Source: Spirochaetaceae bacterium
GTDB lineage: Bacteria; Spirochaetota; Spirochaetia; Treponematales; Breznakiellaceae
Assembly (NCBI GenBank): GCA_031255395.1
Contig: JAIRSQ010000106.1
Location: 1-14,605, forward strand
Direction of reading: 5' to 3'
Length of the DNA: 14,605 bases
The notes below the pieces were generated by a model. It searched no databases. It was not told where the DNA came from and saw nothing but the letters and a program-made list of their open reading frames with translations. Every line of letters starts with the position of its first letter. Positions within the stretch are counted from its first letter, which is position 1. The position numbers were made by a program, and so were the translations under genes. Of the stretch, positions 13,714 to 14,605 are shown one piece after another.

Positions 13714-13790
13714 TTACAAAATCAACTCGTTCATGTAAAGATAGTACGACAGGTTGAAAAGAAGCATGAAAAAATCAATAATAGCGTGGA

Positions 13791-14605
13791 ATGATTAAAC
13801 TGACGGTAGTAGGTGTCGGGTATGTCGGTCTTGTATCAGGTTCTTGTCTTGCGGATTTTGGGAACAGCGTGATTTGCGTTGATAAAGACGCAGCGAAAAT
13901 AGCGTTGTTGCGCGACGGAAAAATGCCGGTTTATGAGTCAGGGCTGGAGGAACTTGTTGCGCGGAATATCGCAGAAAGACGGCTTTATTTTTCTGCGGAT
14001 CTGTCCGCTGCAGTTAAAAAGAGCGACGCTGTTTTTATCGCGGTAGGAACGCCGCCGAGAGAGGATGGCAGCGCCAATCTTGAATATGTCGAGGAAGTCG
14101 CGCGGGAAATTGGCCGTGCGGTTGAAAAATACACGGTTATAGTTGATAAAAGCACGGTTCCGGTTGGTTCCGGCCAGCAGGTTAAGGCTTGGATAAAAGA
14201 GGAACTCGACAGGCGGGGGGTGTCTGTTCCGTTTGACGTGGTATCTAATCCCGAGTTTTTGCGGGAAGGAACCGCCGTGTACGATTTTACCCACCCGGAC
14301 CGTATTATTGTGGGGGCGGAAAATGTCCGGGCTCGGAATATTATGAAAAACATCTACCGCGCGTTTCACTTGAACGAAACCCCGTACATCGAGACTACGC
14401 TCGAATCCGCCGAGATGATAAAGTATTCCTCAAACGCTTTCCTCGCAATGAAAATTTCGTTCATTAACGAGATTGCCGCCCTGTGCGAAAAAGTCGGCGC
14501 GGATGTCGAGGAAGTCGCGCTGGGGATGGGGCTTGACAAGAGAATTGGCCGCGAATTTCTAAAGGCGGGTCCCGGCTACGGCGGTTCGTGCTTTCCAAAA
14601 GACAC
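13791..14605 (+). CDS. ugd: UDP-glucose 6-dehydrogenase (3' end outside window)
   Basis: An NAD-dependent sugar-nucleotide dehydrogenase, most likely oxidizing UDP-glucose to UDP-glucuronate for surface polysaccharides. 271 full codons are visible of a usual 430-450; the gene runs off the window. The Rossmann motif is VVGVGYVGL (residues 6-14). Further family markers are AVGTPPREDGSANL, DKSTVPVGSG, VSNPEFLREGTAVYDF and SAEMIKYSSNAFLAMKISF. The catalytic Cys267 lies in GYGGSCFPKD just before the window end. Members using GDP-mannose or UDP-ManNAc look similar; TAVYDFTHPDRIIVG favours UDP-glucose. The ATG at 13791 has no strong ribosome site. A 10-codon open frame (13766-13798) overlaps it and might couple translation. 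It appears unrelated to the lsr genes. Confidence 0.88.
   Translation, partial: MIKLTVVGVGYVGLVSGSCLADFGNSVICVDKDAAKIALLRDGKMPVYESGLEELVARNIAERRLYFSADLSAAVKKSDAVFIAVGTPPREDGSANLEYVEEVAREIGRAVEKYTVIVDKSTVPVGSGQQVKAWIKEELDRRGVSVPFDVVSNPEFLREGTAVYDFTHPDRIIVGAENVRARNIMKNIYRAFHLNETPYIETTLESAEMIKYSSNAFLAMKISFINEIAALCEKVGADVEEVALGMGLDKRIGREFLKAGPGYGGSCFPKD

Larger units (their letters stand above)
13352..13790. other. Noncoding, repeat-rich intergenic region
   Basis: About 440 bases with no convincing gene. From left to right: small hairpin AGCGC/GCGCT (13363-13375), a 60-base tandem duplication (13382-13502), a short stretch with coding-like character on the minus strand (13533-13598), a palindrome CGGCGGC/GCCGCCG (13604-13619), a C-rich stretch with CGCTAC and CGTCATCCCC words typical of dispersed repeats, and a promoter-like site before the dehydrogenase gene. 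The open frame on the minus strand from 13703 to 13305 is built from these repeats and runs into lsrF; I do not call it. Confidence 0.6.

Overview
The window looks like a GC-rich bacterial chromosome segment carrying a remodelled autoinducer-2 (lsr-type) uptake and processing locus. The host is diderm, judging by the periplasmic lipoprotein transport system. A permissive lipobox (LAVSC) and long poly-G tracts near a promoter would suit a spirochaete of the Treponema type, but this is only an inference and no rRNA or other marker gene is present to settle it.

Left part (1-3954, all on the minus strand): an Aquifex-type aconitase, cut by the window edge; a hypoxanthine-DNA (deoxyinosine) glycosylase that overlaps it by ATGA; a palindromic intergenic repeat; an M3B oligoendopeptidase F; G7 and G13 tracts; and tRNA-Leu(CAG).

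Centre (4120-13351): two divergent transcription units. Minus strand: a phosphomannose-isomerase-like cupin, then lsrR (SorC-family regulator), lsrK (AI-2 kinase) and a small one-domain cupin. Plus strand: a sugar-binding lipoprotein, a double-domain sugar ABC ATPase, one permease, then lsrF (thiolase acting on the phosphorylated AI-2 isomer). LsrK, LsrR and LsrF resemble the enterobacterial proteins over their full length. No LsrB, LsrD or LsrG is intact. Between the permease and lsrF lie about 55 codons that match the C-terminus of LsrB, with no start and an upstream stop, directly behind a near-consensus promoter. The order permease, lsrB remnant, lsrF matches the E. coli order lsrACDBFG, so the locus seems to descend from a canonical lsr operon that lost lsrB (and probably lsrD and lsrG) and now works with a different binding protein and two cupins. 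In the expected scheme the transporter imports the signal, LsrK phosphorylates it, the phosphorylated signal releases LsrR, an isomerase (perhaps a cupin in place of LsrG) rearranges it, and LsrF cleaves it to central metabolites.

Right part (13352-14605): about 440 bases of repeat-rich noncoding DNA with a 60-base tandem duplication and a possible gene remnant, then the start of a UDP-glucose/GDP-mannose-type dehydrogenase (probably UDP-glucose 6-dehydrogenase), cut by the window end.

Base composition is uneven: sampled lines of the lsrK, binding-protein and lsrF genes are about 63-72% GC, while the ATPase and the start of the permease are about 33-48%.
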